DNA of 16,739 nucleotides from Cylindrodendrum hubeiense (GCA_014621425.1 JAANBB010000665.1:1-16739), one strand, 5' to 3'. Numbered from the stretch's first letter, positions 8,101 to 16,739 are shown. Program-made: numbers and translations. The notes: generated from the letters alone by a model not told the origin.

Positions 8101-11100
8101 TCTCATCACTGGACACGGCCTACAGCCTCGAGGTTTGGAAAACCGAGCTGGCCGGCGCCAAGTCGTGTCTCTTCCCCCACCTGACCCCTGGCACCGGAGA
8201 TGTCGCAAAGCCGCACCCCTTCGACTTCGAGGTGACTCGTGAGCAGCTCATGGCCTTTTGCCAAGATCACGAGATCCAGCCCACTTCGGTTCTGCAGCTT
8301 GCCTGGGCCCTCGTCCTGCGTGCATTCGTTGGCATGGACCGCGTCACTTTCGGCTACCAGTACGCCGGCCGCGACGAAGAGCTCCTCCAGGGCATCGGCG
8401 AAGCTGTAGGCAGCTTCGCCAATATCCTGCCGTGCTCGGTCAATGTCTCTCCTAACCAGACCATCAAGCAGTGTCTGGCGGCTGTGGATGACGCCTTTAC
8501 CAACTCCCGGAAGCACCAGAACCTCACCATGGCTGAGATCCAGCACGCTCTCCATCTGCGAGAGAAGAATCTCTTCAACACCTGCTTCTTCTTCGAGGAC
8601 TCGGAGATCTTCGCGGACGACAACGAGCAAGACGGTGTTGCTAAGAGCGAGCTCACGCCTTCGCTGGTCACCTCTGCCCGTCGCACCGACTGCCAGCTCT
8701 CTCTCACGGCCATGTTCGCCAACGACCACCTGCACGCCAACCTCAGCTCGCGCTTCCTCTCCAGCAACCAGATCCAGAGCGTCATGAACAGCTTCGAGGG
8801 CGCAGTCAAGGCCATCATCGAGCACCCGACCCGCCTGGTCGCCGAGACGGACCTCTTCACCGAGCGCGACTACGCCCAGCTCGTCGTCCAGGATTGGGAG
8901 TCCAGCCAGCGGACCCAGAGGGTCTCCTCATGCCTGCACGATATCATTCTACGCCATAGCCAGACTCACCCCAACGCTCCGGCCATTTGCGCCTGGGACG
9001 GCGACTTGACCTATGTCCAGATGGCCACGCTCGTGGGTAGATTGAGGACATATCTGGTCAACCTGGGGGTTGCCCCTGGAATGACTGTCCCTGTTGTCCT
9101 TGAGAAGAACCGCTGGGCACCCATCATGCTCCTTGCCGTGATGCAAGCCGGTGCCAGCTTCGTCGCGCTGGACTACCAGGACCAGGTCACTGTCCGGTCA
9201 ACCATCCAATATCTCAACCCTCACATCGTCCTCGCCACCGAGATGGCCTGGAAGGAGCTGGGCAACTTTGTGCCGAACCTCGTCATCATCAACAACGCCT
9301 TCTTCACCATGCTGCAGCCGCGCATGTCGGCGCTGGCCCGCGAAGCCACCCCCGAGCACGCGGCGTGCTCTTCGTCACCCCCAAGCGCACCAGCAGCGGC
9401 GGCTCGCGGAGCATCTTCTTCACGCACTCGTCGCTCTGCTCGGCCTTTGCCAGCCAGGGCGCCGCGCTCAATATGAACGGCGAGAGCCGCGTGCTGCAGC
9501 TGTCGGCCTTCAACGTCGACATCTCGCTGGTGGAGATCCTCGGCACCATGGTCCACGGTGGCTGCGTGGTCATCCCGTCGCCCCAGGACCGCATGTACGA
9601 CCTCGCGGGCGTCATTGCGAGAATGGGCGTGACCTGGACGTACATGACGGGCGTGCTGGCGCGCCGGATCCCCCCCGCGTCCGTCCCGAACCTCAAGACG
9701 CTCTGCTTCCGCACGAGGAAGCTCGACCGCGACACGTACGAGCCGTGGCTGGAGGGCCGGAACGTCCTCCTTGCCTACGGCGCTCCGGATGTCTGCCCGC
9801 TCGGCATCTCCGTCACCGAGGTCGCCAAGGACAAGGACCTGAGCATCATCTCGCCGCCCATGACCGGCCGCTTCTGGATCCTGAACCCCGAAGATCCCCG
9901 GAAGCTCATGCCCGTGGGCGCCATTGGCGAGCTAGCCATCGACAGCCCGAGTGTGACTCCTCATCGCTTCGCCCTTGACCTACCGCTCATGGCTCCCAGC
10001 CCGCGGAATAGTCCCACGGAGAGGCCCAAGTCGCGCTACCTGAAGACAGGTCATCGCGTGCGATATCTAGACGACGGTAGCGTTCAGTTCATCTCCAGTG
10101 CCCGTGACGACGTCGTTGTCGATGGCTTAACCGTCGACGTCGCCGATGTCGAGCAGCGAATCCGGCGCTGCCTCGGCCCCGGCGTCGACGTCGTGGTCGA
10201 CAAGATCGCCACAAAGGACTCGTTCCGCGTCCTCGCGGCCTTCCTCGAGCTCGGCGACACGCTCTTCCACGGCAAGGAGGGCTTCGAAGAGGTCAGCCTG
10301 CGCGTCAAGGAGCGCACCTTCATCGCCAAGAAGCTCTTCGAGGCGTCTCTCGACAACCTAGACGCCAGCGCGGCCAGGCTGCCCGAGCACTGCGTCCCCG
10401 CCGTCTTCATCCCGCTCAAGGACTTCCCCATGTCGACGTCGCTCAAGATCAACCGCCGCAAGTTGCTCCGCATCGCCGCCGGGCTCGACTACTCGGAGCT
10501 CCTCGAGATGTCCAAGGTGCCCAACCCGCAGGAGATCCAGCGCGTCGTCATCGCCCAGAAGCCCCTGCCCCTGACTCGTCCCGAGGAGGTCATGCGGTCC
10601 ATCTGGGCGCGCGTGCTCGACGTCCCCGCCGGCGACATCAGGGGCTCGAGCAGCTTCTTCTCTGCCGGAGGAAACAAGTTCCTGGTTTCTGAGCTCATTG
10701 TTGCATGCCGAAGAGTCGGCCTCAAGATCTCCCTGGCCGACATCTTCAGGGACGCCAGCCTCACAGAAGTCTGCCGCTCGTCGGCAACTCCAGACCACGC
10801 TCCCAAGAAAGAGCGTGTCAAGGCGCCGCGCGTGCCGGGCTCGATTAAGGGGTTCGACCCCAAGTTCATCAAGAGTGTCATCGCCCCCAAGCTCCGCTGC
10901 CACCCGCAGGACGTCCTCGACGTCGCCGAGGCCTCGTCGGCGCAGATCCGAAACCTCGAGTTGGGTATGTACAAGACGCGCGCGGACATCATCTGTCTCG
11001 TCATCAACTTCAACGGCCGTATTTCCCCCGACAAGATCGAGGCTGCTTGCGAGGCGCTCACAAAGATGCACCCCATTCTTCGAACGGCCTTTGTCACCCA

Positions 11101-13093
11101 CGAGCACCAAGTGTACCAAGTCATGCGCAGTTCGTTCAAGCCCGAGTTCAAGAAATCCCCATGCCCCAACTCGCGGCTGGAGAGCGTCACGGAGAAGTTG
11201 GTCAAGCAGGAACAGAGCATCGAGTTCCAGCCCAGAGTGCCGACAACAGCATTCACCTACCTCGATGCTGGAGACCAGGGCACTCTGATCGTCAGGCTCA
11301 GCAAGACCCAGATCGACGATGCCTCGATATCTCTTCTCGTGCAGGACCTCACCACTCTGTACGAAGATCCCAACAGCGCCTCGGCCGCAGCCCATTTCTA
11401 TGAATACATGCGGGCCACCAAGACTGCGAACGAAAGCGGCATTGAGTACTGGACGGATCAGTTGAGGGGGGCCAAGATGACCGAAGTCATCTCCCACTCC
11501 AAGCCGCGCAGTCCAGCATCCCATGTCAAGACGGTCCAGGAAACAGTCAGGATCAGCACCCTCGGCGACTACAACATGACGCCCGACACCATCATCAAGG
11601 CCGGCTGGGCTACTGTGCTCGCCACCATCTCCGGGATGCACGATGTGCTCTTCGGCGAGACGATCCAGGGGCACAACGTCAAGCTCCCCGCCGAGACCAA
11701 CCTCTCCACCATGGTCGGCCCCCTGACCAACACCATCCCGGTGCGCGTCCGCTTCCCCTCGCGGCACAGCACGCCGCTCGAGTTCATGAAGGTCATGCAG
11801 CGCGAGCGCCGGGCCAACTGCCGCTACGAGTCGCTCGGCATTCACGAGATTTCGCAGAGGTGCACCCAGTGGCCGTCCTGGACGCAGTTCAGCACCGTCG
11901 TCCACCACCAGACTGCGGTTCCCACTGACGGCTCTGCCACTCTCAACATTGGAAGCACGACTTTCACTTACAAGACGGTTGAGCCCGAGGTGTGCGATCT
12001 GCCAGACCTCCTCGTGTGCTCCAGCATGGAGAGTTCCCAGCGCATCAACATCCAGATCAAATTCGCCGAGGACCGCGTCAACACGGCCTTCGTCGAAGAG
12101 TGCATGCGCCTCCTCGTCGCTGCGCTCGAGACACTTACCCACCGCGAGACGGTCGCTCAGCCCATGCTGCAGTCCGCGGAGGAGATTGAGCGCTCGGAGA
12201 AGCGCATCCCGTTCCCCTTGCAAGATGATACAGGACTGCGGATTCCCATCGACCATCTCCTGATTCCGGGGCAGCGCAGCGTTATTGAGGCTGCCATTTC
12301 CGCGGCCTGGAGCGAGGTGTTGAAGGCTACAGAACTCGAGGAGAGGCTTGGCGGCCCATTCTACAGCCGCGTAGACTCTCTCCTGCCAGCGCACTCTCTC
12401 GCCCGAGAGCTGAACAAGACTGTTGCGAAGCTCAACATTAAGGGCATCGAAGGCGTCCTCTTCACTGCCGAGGACGTCATCGAGCACCCTTCAAAGTTCG
12501 CCCAGCTCGAGTTCATCGCCCGGCTCCTCCGCGAAGGCGGCGCGCTGGCCCTCCCGCTGCGCAGCAAAACGTCAAATCTCCGCGTGGACAAGCCCGCGCC
12601 GGCTCTGTCCAACACATGGCGGCCCAAATCCAGCTCCGGCCCGGCCCAGCCGCTGACATGGCGCAACAGCATGCGGCTTCTCCGCGGGCGCGACAGCAAC
12701 CACAAGCTAAGCATCAAGACGCCGAGCTGGAAGAAGCACAAGGAGCCCAAGGAGCCCAAGGACAGCGGGGGTGTGTCGCCGGCGAGCGATTACGCCCTCG
12801 TCTCGCCTACTTCTGCTTCTGCTTCTACTCGCGATTTCCCAGAGCTCATCGACATTTCGTCGCTCTCGGGACTATTCGCAGGGCGCAACAGCGGTGGCTC
12901 GGATACCATCGCGGAGACGATTGTCGAGGAGGACACCGCGAAGTACAGAGCAGAACTGCCTGTCGCTACAGGTGAAGTGAGCCCGTTGTCGCAGACGGCT
13001 AGCGATATACAAAGGGATAGGGATATGCAGAGGGATATGCAAAAGGTTCTGTGGGGAAGCATGACAATGGGAGGTCAGATTGCCTCCAAGTAG
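5119..13093 (+). CDS. Degenerate NRPS-like multidomain protein, T-A(remnant)-E-C-A-T-C-T-tail, one intron, one frameshift
   Basis: I chose the ATG at 5119 (GTCGCCATGG context). The same frame extends upstream to 4933 only through a GTG and unconserved sequence. Exon 1 is 5119-7953 and exon 2 starts at 8001. The frame changes at about 9365 and then runs to TAG at 13091-13093, about 2,642 residues in all. Domain folds are recognisable throughout: a carrier-like domain at 22-95, the C-terminal end of an adenylation domain at 165-291, epimerization at 335-775, condensation at 811-1230, adenylation at 1240-1775, carrier at 1800-1870, condensation at 1900-2300, a carrier-like domain at 2371-2455 and a disordered tail. 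Most catalytic residues are replaced. NRPSs normally make peptides on phosphopantetheinylated carriers in the cytosol. This protein lacks a normal carrier serine in T1 and T2, so peptide synthesis is unlikely. It may be a scaffold, a regulatory pseudoenzyme, or a gene now decaying. I do not recognise a named product. Confidence 0.88.
5182..5403 (+). other. T1: carrier-protein domain with Gln in place of the phosphopantetheine serine
   Basis: Residues about 22-95 match a PCP domain: a helix ending LAIPREDI, then DSFVDLGGDQQAAEVL, and a later HTLAEL segment. The family motif is (L/D)GGDS, in which Ser carries phosphopantetheine. Here L49-G50-G51-D52 is kept and residue 53 is Gln (codon CAG at 5275). 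A single base change cannot turn any Ser codon into CAG, so this is unlikely to be a simple sequencing error. Confidence 0.85.
5611..5991 (+). other. Remnant of the C-terminal subdomain of an adenylation domain, placed after T1
   Basis: Residues 165-291 resemble the stretch from the end of core A8 to just past A10 in fungal adenylation domains: a GQDLESLL helix, VSNVCLVTPRAGPF, QLVALVKL, then IWIPLASM, DGRPDTR and NINETVYEEI. The last part parallels the usual SGKLDR...W.E.(M/I)...Y..I, with Arg269 at the catalytic Lys position. The N-terminal adenylation core (A1-A7) is absent, and the remnant lies after a carrier domain although A normally comes before T. A REQHRRSWVE segment (about residue 303 onward) may be the stump of a second, deleted carrier. 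Confidence 0.6.
6121..7443 (+). other. Epimerization (E) domain, the best-preserved catalytic unit
   Basis: Residues about 335-775. FPLAPMQQLYF opens the domain. The active-site motif HHLVVDLISWR is intact at H472-H473...D477. TVGWFTSLCPV at 619-629 is typical of E rather than of peptide-bond-forming C domains, and a FTYNKN motif appears near the end. The usual EGHGRE motif reads REHGRE (603-608), so its first Glu and Gly are changed while HGRE is kept. Epimerization acts on carrier-bound aminoacyl groups, and the preceding T1 cannot carry one, so the domain may have no substrate in cis. Confidence 0.85.
7549..8853 (+). other. C1: condensation-like domain with His to Gln at the active site
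   Basis: The domain opens with IYPVTPAQQEILM (about residue 813) and spans the intron. In fungal condensation domains the active site reads (S/H)HxxxDG. Here it is S940-Q941-A-I-C-D945, followed after the intron by Leu, so the catalytic His is Gln and the Gly is Leu. Downstream landmarks are kept: VTFGYQYAGRDEEL and GEAVGSFANILP correspond to the usual V.FG...SGR and G.F.NTLP regions. It is probably unable to form peptide bonds but is still folded. Confidence 0.8.
7954..8000 (+). other. Intron 1 of the NRPS-like gene (47 nt, phase 0)
   Basis: The donor GTAAGT at 7954 is perfect, a GCTAAC branch site lies at 7987-7992, and the acceptor GCAG ends at 8000. Without splicing, the frame hits a stop at 7969-7971. 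With splicing, the join falls inside the condensation active-site motif (ICD|LMSV) and keeps its spacing. Confidence 0.92.
8883..10489 (+). other. Degenerate adenylation domain, interrupted by the frameshift
   Basis: Residues about 1240-1775. A1 (LTY at 1281) and A2 (MQAGASFVALD, 1326-1336) are recognisable. The A3 P-loop, normally a Gly/Ser/Thr-rich loop followed by PKG, is replaced by PKRTSSGGSRSIFF before the TH pair. A4 is present as VDIS with Asp1452. A5 is YGAPD (1538-1542) where YGPTE is usual. A7 is KTGH with His1630 in place of the ATP-ribose-binding Asp. A8 is SARDD. A10 is SLKINRRKL, with Lys1761 at the catalytic lysine position. Loss of A3 and A7 residues argues strongly against normal adenylation. 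Confidence 0.82.
9363..9367 (+). other. Apparent single-base frameshift in the NRPS-like gene
   Basis: Adenylation-domain sequence runs in one frame up to ...ATPEHAA (codon ending 9365) and continues at once in another frame as VLFVTPK from 9365. This fits loss of one G in a GCGGCG/GTG context. The upstream frame then runs to a stop at about 9474-9476. It could be a real mutation, an assembly indel or, less likely, a programmed shift. The nearest GT-AG alternative is 32 nt, too short and lacking a branch site. Confidence 0.8.
10562..10774 (+). other. T2: carrier domain with Lys in place of the phosphopantetheine serine
   Basis: Residues about 1800-1870: VMRSIWARVLDVPAGDI, then SSFFSAGGNKFLVSELI, then an LADIF and SLTEVC segment typical of PCP helices 2-4. 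The GGDS motif reads G1835-G1836-N1837-K1838, so both the Asp and the modified Ser are replaced. Confidence 0.87.
10862..12064 (+). other. C2: C-terminal condensation-like domain with His to Lys at the active site
   Basis: Residues about 1900-2300. The fold is clear from ALTKMHPILRTAF, the long central strand-helix region, the D.LFG...QGH segment near 2160 and MVGPLTNTIPVRV. At the active site, where fungal domains usually read SHxxxDG, the sequence is S2046-K2047-T-Q-I-D2051-D2052. The catalytic His is therefore Lys and the Gly is Asp. Terminal condensation domains often cyclise or release products in fungal NRPSs; this one looks unable to. Confidence 0.82.
12275..12529 (+). other. T3: strongly degenerate carrier-like domain
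   Basis: Residues about 2371-2455: VIEAAISAAWSEVLKA, then GPFYSRVDSLLPAHSLAREL, then AEDVIEHPSKFAQL. This follows the carrier-domain outline, but the GGDS motif is reduced to R2402-V-D-S2405, one residue shorter. A Ser is present, so modification cannot be fully excluded, but the Gly-Gly turn that exposes it is missing. Confidence 0.65.
12548..13090 (+). other. C-terminal low-complexity tail of the NRPS-like protein
   Basis: About 180 residues (2462-2642) after the last domain show no NRPS motif. The first part is basic, with RGRDSNHK and KKHKEPKEPK near 2523. A Ser/Ala/Thr-rich stretch follows, then an acidic segment with ETIVEEDT, and a QRDRDMQRDMQ repeat near the end. It looks intrinsically disordered. 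Most fungal NRPSs end at a condensation, thioesterase or reductase domain, so such a tail is unusual and may serve binding or localisation. Confidence 0.7.
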
Positions 13094-13431
13094 AGCTGTC
13101 ATTTCTTTTTATTTGTCTTCTTTTCATCAATGTTCATTGGGTTGGGTTGGGGTAGTTAGGCGTTGACGGATGATGATACCTATGTCTGTTTTTGTATTAT
13201 TTTGGGAGTTGAGCGGGCAAACATTATAAGGAGCATAACATTGTTTCGAATTATCAGTTGAGATTCAACAAACATCTTATTGTATATCATGCGAACGACG
13301 AGTCTATTTCATCGATATATCCGTGGGGTATATAAGTTATCCATATTCCGAAACCCTCAAATGCAAAACACGCTCAGTCATTAACATTGCTCAAAATCAT
13401 CTCTTTTCCGTACCCGGGGCGTCTGCCGCCA
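13094..13431. other. Convergent 3' spacer between the NRPS-like gene and the OPT gene
   Basis: Both genes end toward this 338-bp AT-richer region, so it must hold both 3' UTRs. No ORF is supported. A G-rich element with three tracts of 3-4 G and TT loops lies at 13139-13152, about 45 nt after the NRPS-like stop, with a further GG at 13159-13160. Confidence 0.7.
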
Positions 13432-16216
13432 TTAAGAAAACTCCCCGATCCGGGGGCCAAAGTACTCTCCCTCCTTGAGGGTCTTCAACGTACAGGCAGT
13501 GTCTTCGCAGCCCCTGTAGGCAACGTCGTTGCCCCACCAATTGAAGTCGTCGCCGTTGTACTGTAATGTAAAGAAGATGATGATGCCAGCAATCGCAATG
13601 CCACATGACCAAGCTGCTGAGAGCACGAAATTATACTGCACAAGGTTAGCATAAACCACAACATAGGGGTGAGTCTGGGATTACATACCTTAGACCATAA
13701 GCCAAGGTAGCGAGACTTGAGGTATATCCAGGAAAAGTATGCAATAGGCACTGAGGGCCAAACATACGACATGTTGTATGGGGCCCAAACGATGCCTCCG
13801 TACATGATAGCGACAGGGTGGATCTGTCGGGTCCACGTCCACTTGGGGAACTTCTTGTTGAGGCCCCAGAACAGAAACACAACGGCAACACCCAGCGGGA
13901 AACCAATCAAGGTCTCGCTGTACTGTCCATTGTGGCCCCAGATCTTCTTAGGCCCGACAGTTCCCCAAAGAACCGAAGCAGTGAAGAACGTGTTGACACC
14001 GGGGCATGTCAGCTTGAATCGCGCGTCTTCGGTACACACATCGTCAATGCGGGTCATCTGGAAGTTCAAGACACCGACGCAGATAAACGTGCTGATGAAG
14101 GTGGCAATGATCTGAGCTGAGAAGGTGTGACGGGGAGGAATCTTGACGTAGTGGGCGAGCTTGAGGTCGTTGGAGAACATGACGGCGTGCGCGCAAGTGA
14201 CATATCCGAAAGACTTGAAGTAGTTCATGGCCAGGGCGTTACCCTCCACCCATGATCCACCAATAAACTCGGCGAGGACGTTTAGAGTGACTTCGATTCC
14301 AGTCATTGCCTTGATGATGCCAACCGGGATGACAAAGACGATGCAGAGAGCCAGACCGTAGAAGATGACGCCAGGCGAGGTATGTGTCTCCCAGCCTGCA
14401 ATGCCCGAGACACCAAACACAATGGCCACGACAAGGCACACCATGTACCACCATTCAGGAACCTCAGGGTACGACTTCATCAGGCGGGCGTGGACGTCCA
14501 GGTCGTGCAGATCCTCGTTGGTGCTGGGCTTCTTCTTTCGGAAGCTGTTGATGAGGCCCTTGAATCCAGTGACGATCTCGCGGCGATGGTACAGCGCAGC
14601 GTAGGTGAGAGTCGAGGTATAGATGCCGAAGAAGAACATGTAGATTACAACATTTCCAGCGCCCAGAAACGGTGGCGAGTAGGCAGCATACTTTTCCGAG
14701 TCGAACAGGCCACGGTCGTTGACAGCAAGGGAGACATTGTAGTGCTTGCCAAAGTGGTCGTAAACACGGTTGGTATTGATGGGGAGGTAACCAGTGTCGT
14801 ACAGGTTTCCATACCAGAATCCGAGGACAACCCAGAAGGAGATGAAGACGCCGATGAAGCGGTTGAAGGTGCTGAAGAAGGGAACCATGAGAGGATCCGC
14901 CGAATCCCACAGCAAAACGTTCCAATCAAGGGTGGGGAACGGGTTGACGCCGAGACCGTTGTTGGTGCCAGTGATGGTGTTCAAATCGCGGTTGTTGGGG
15001 GCGATCCAAGTGATCCAGTTGAAGTTGGAGAGGGAGGTCCAGATGAAATTGGGGAACCAGAACCAAATGAACATGGCACCAAACATGGCGTAGAAGAACT
15101 TGAGGCGAGAGATGCGCCACACCTTTCGGAAGGGGCCTTCGACGGGCGTATTGATGTCGTTGTGGAAGGCCGAGTTGAGGGCGATGGTGACCAGAGACGC
15201 GGGCCAAACACAGTACGAGGGGTAGACCAAGAAGCGGCGGCAGATGCCAGCCATGCCGTAGCCAATGAAGTTTGTGCTCAGGGCAATGAGGATTTGGTAG
15301 GCGAAGTGGGAGGCGTAGGGTTGGTCGAAGTACTGGGGAAGGTATTGGACCCAGATGATGTAGTTTGTGTAGGGGGTATTGTATGCGACATTGGCCATGA
15401 TGGTGATGAGCATATGCTCCTTCTTGGAGAAGGGACCGGGGTTCAGGGAATGGCGCACGCCCAGGAAGGTGAAGCCTGTGTCGGGCAGCCAGCGCTCGCA
15501 GCCCTTGCCGATGGGGTATGCCAGCAACTGGGCGACATTGGCCATGATGCGGATGGCAGGTTGGCGGATATCGAAGAGCTGGTTGGTGAAGGCGAGGAGG
15601 ACGGAGAAGGCAAGGCCGATGGCCCAGCTGCGAATGGTGGAGCAGGGTATGCTAACGTCGTCCTTGTTGCCCACGACGGCGCGGACCTCGGCGTAGGGGC
15701 TGTTGTTTGTGATGAGGGCAGCCTCGAGCTTCATCTCCTGGATGAGATTCTCATACTTCTCGGGGTTGGTGAAGAGGTCTTCGTGTTCGAGGAAGGCCTG
15801 AATCTTCTGGATGACGGACAGAGGGAAGTTGGGGTCCTTTTCGTGGGTGCGGTAGACGCGAGCCATGATGTCGCGGACATCCTCGAGGGTGTACTTGGAG
15901 GCGAGCTCGCGGGCCTCGAGCAGATCATCCTCGGTGACGTGAAGGTCTTGCTCGGTGGTTTGATAGTCGCCCAAATCGTCCTCATCGTAAGAGAAGGACT
16001 AGACAAGGCACGCAATGGTCAATGGACGTGCTAGTAGAGGGGGGATACGATCATGGAGGATTGAGTGAGTATTGGGCTAGGATTTACCTCATTGTAGTCA
16101 GAGGCTACATCATTGGTAGTCTGAGTGCGAGTAGTTCGGACAGACTGAGAACGGCGGATGGGCTGTGAGACCTCCGTCTCCCCACCCGTGTGGACCGTCT
16201 TCTCGTTTTCCGCCAT
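13432..16216 (-). CDS. OPT-family small oligopeptide transporter (Isp4-like), three exons, 880 aa
   Basis: A proton-coupled importer of small peptides, probably in the plasma membrane. The exons are 16216-16088, 15998-13689 and 13635-13432, ending in TAA. The ATG at 16216 has a GCCATGG context and gives a hydrophilic, phospho-acceptor-rich N-terminus of about 160 residues. Family hallmarks: NPGPFSKKEHMLITIMANVA from residue 229, YNTPYTNYIIWVQYLPQY after it, KIPPRHTFSAQ from 662, WGTVGPKKIW and the C-terminal WWGN...EYFGPRIGEF. Twelve or more hydrophobic segments alternate with short loops. Length fits the family (about 750-900 aa) and nothing is broken. It converges on the NRPS-like gene. OPT proteins are common nutrient transporters in fungi, so adjacency alone does not tie it to a peptide product. 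Confidence 0.95.
13636..13688 (-). other. Intron 2 of the OPT gene (53 nt, phase 0)
   Basis: Read on the - strand: donor GTATGT from 13688, branch GCTAAC at 13650-13645, acceptor TGCAG ending at 13636. Splicing joins LWSK to YNFVLSAA and adds the conserved C-terminus that the unspliced frame lacks. Confidence 0.93.
15999..16087 (-). other. Intron 1 of the OPT gene (89 nt, phase 0)
   Basis: Read on the - strand: donor GTAAAT from 16087 and acceptor CTAG ending at 15999, with a weak TTGAC branch candidate. It joins ASDYNE to SFSYDEDD and removes the in-frame TAG that otherwise precedes exon 2. The N-terminus is poorly conserved in this family, so the exact borders are less certain than for intron 2. 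Confidence 0.75.
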
Positions 16217-16698
16217 GGCCACGGGGCCCGAAGGATGGCGATATCTTCACTCCTCCAGTTTCGCACGTCAGGCGTCGCGCCGTGACGGGGCAGTCGCAGA
16301 CGCGGATGGTGTATCGCGCGGGGTGACGATAGGATGGATGGGAGGGACGGCGAGGTTATCGACGTAGACGGGAGTTGGATTGAGTAGCGCACTCTGGCTT
16401 CGGAGATGGGCGTGGGTTGCCGGGGTTGGGTGTGGGATCCAATCGGTGGATTCGCGATGGCGACGAGGGCCGAGTCAAGCAGACGAGAGGCTGGCGGATG
16501 GTCGAGCAGATGGTCGAGCGGCAGAGGGAGAGAGAGATGGAGGGCAAGGGTGAGGGTGCGTGGGCGGCGGTGGTGTTTTAGGACGGTTCGGGAGCGAGGC
16601 GGCGGAGGACGGGGAGTCTGATGGCCGAGGAGCGAGGAGCGACAGTGGCAGAGCGGCAGCGTTTGTAGTTGCCGTGTCTCGCGCAATGAAGGCGGGCT
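16217..16698 (-). promoter_or_regulatory. Upstream region of the OPT gene
   Basis: No gene is supported here. On the - strand the last 200 or so bases before the ATG are C/T/A-rich, as in fungal leaders. One CGATAG word at 16327 (+ strand) matches a GATA-factor site (HGATAR), which could fit nitrogen control of a peptide transporter, but a single short match is weak evidence. Confidence 0.4.
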
Positions 16699-16739
16699 CT
16701 GGGTGGACGCTGGGTGGACGCTGGGTGGACGCTGGGTGG
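16699..16739. repeat. 11-bp tandem repeat at the window edge
   Basis: CTGGGTGGACG repeats perfectly at 16699, 16710 and 16721, with a fourth copy cut by the window end at 16739. The array is G-rich on the + strand and probably continues beyond the window. Confidence 0.95.

Noticed and set aside
9365..9396. A 32-nt GT-AG intron that would also restore the reading frame
   Set aside because: Too short for a fungal spliceosomal intron, no branch site, weak donor, and it would delete the VLFVTPK strand that matches the family; a larger version from 9326 has the same problems.
10358..12487. 709-residue open frame on the - strand opposite the NRPS-like gene
   Set aside because: The + strand frame encodes recognisable carrier and condensation domains. 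The antisense frame has no domain-like sequence and is explained by GC-rich third codon positions.
14382..16034. 550-residue open frame on the + strand opposite the OPT gene
   Set aside because: Rich in Val/Gly/Glu/Asp with no recognisable motif, and antisense to a clear transporter; a codon-bias shadow.

Overview
The window reads as genomic DNA of a filamentous ascomycete (Pezizomycotina, probably a Sordariomycete; the class is a guess from style). The grounds are short GT-AG introns of 47-89 nt with a CTAAC-type branch site in two of the three, GC-rich coding regions, a pyrimidine-rich 5' leader, a fungal-type modular peptide synthetase, and a fungal OPT transporter. There are three protein genes.

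Layout: (1) Positions 3-629, + strand, hold the acidic C-terminal end of a gene entering from the left, probably a SIT4/PP6 phosphatase-associated (SAPS-family) protein. (2) Positions 630 to about 4840 are about 4.2 kb of apparently non-coding DNA rich in degenerate repeats: a 79-bp family, a 34-bp G-rich minisatellite, a 10-bp repeat, and recurrent TACGTA-type palindromic words. (3) Positions 5119-13093, + strand, hold a very large nonribosomal peptide synthetase (NRPS)-like gene of about 2,640 codons with one 47-nt intron and one apparent single-base frameshift at about 9365. (4) Positions 13094-13431 are a short convergent 3' spacer. (5) Positions 16216-13432, - strand, hold an intact three-exon small-oligopeptide transporter of the OPT family (880 aa). 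(6) Positions 16217-16739 are its upstream region, ending in an 11-bp tandem repeat cut by the window edge.

The centre of interest is the NRPS-like gene. Its order is T - A(C-terminal remnant) - E - C - A - T - C - T - disordered tail. Nearly every catalytic signature has been replaced. The carrier serine is Gln53 in T1 and Lys1838 in T2, and T3 has lost GGDS. The condensation histidine is Gln941 in C1 and Lys2047 in C2. The adenylation P-loop is gone and the TGD aspartate is His1630. Only the epimerization domain keeps its HHxxxDxxSW signature. Apart from the single frameshift the frame stays open for almost 8 kb, so the protein looks like a pseudo-synthetase that was kept as a fold after losing thiotemplate chemistry, with possible recent breakage. 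It faces a peptide transporter tail to tail, but the sequence alone does not show a functional link.
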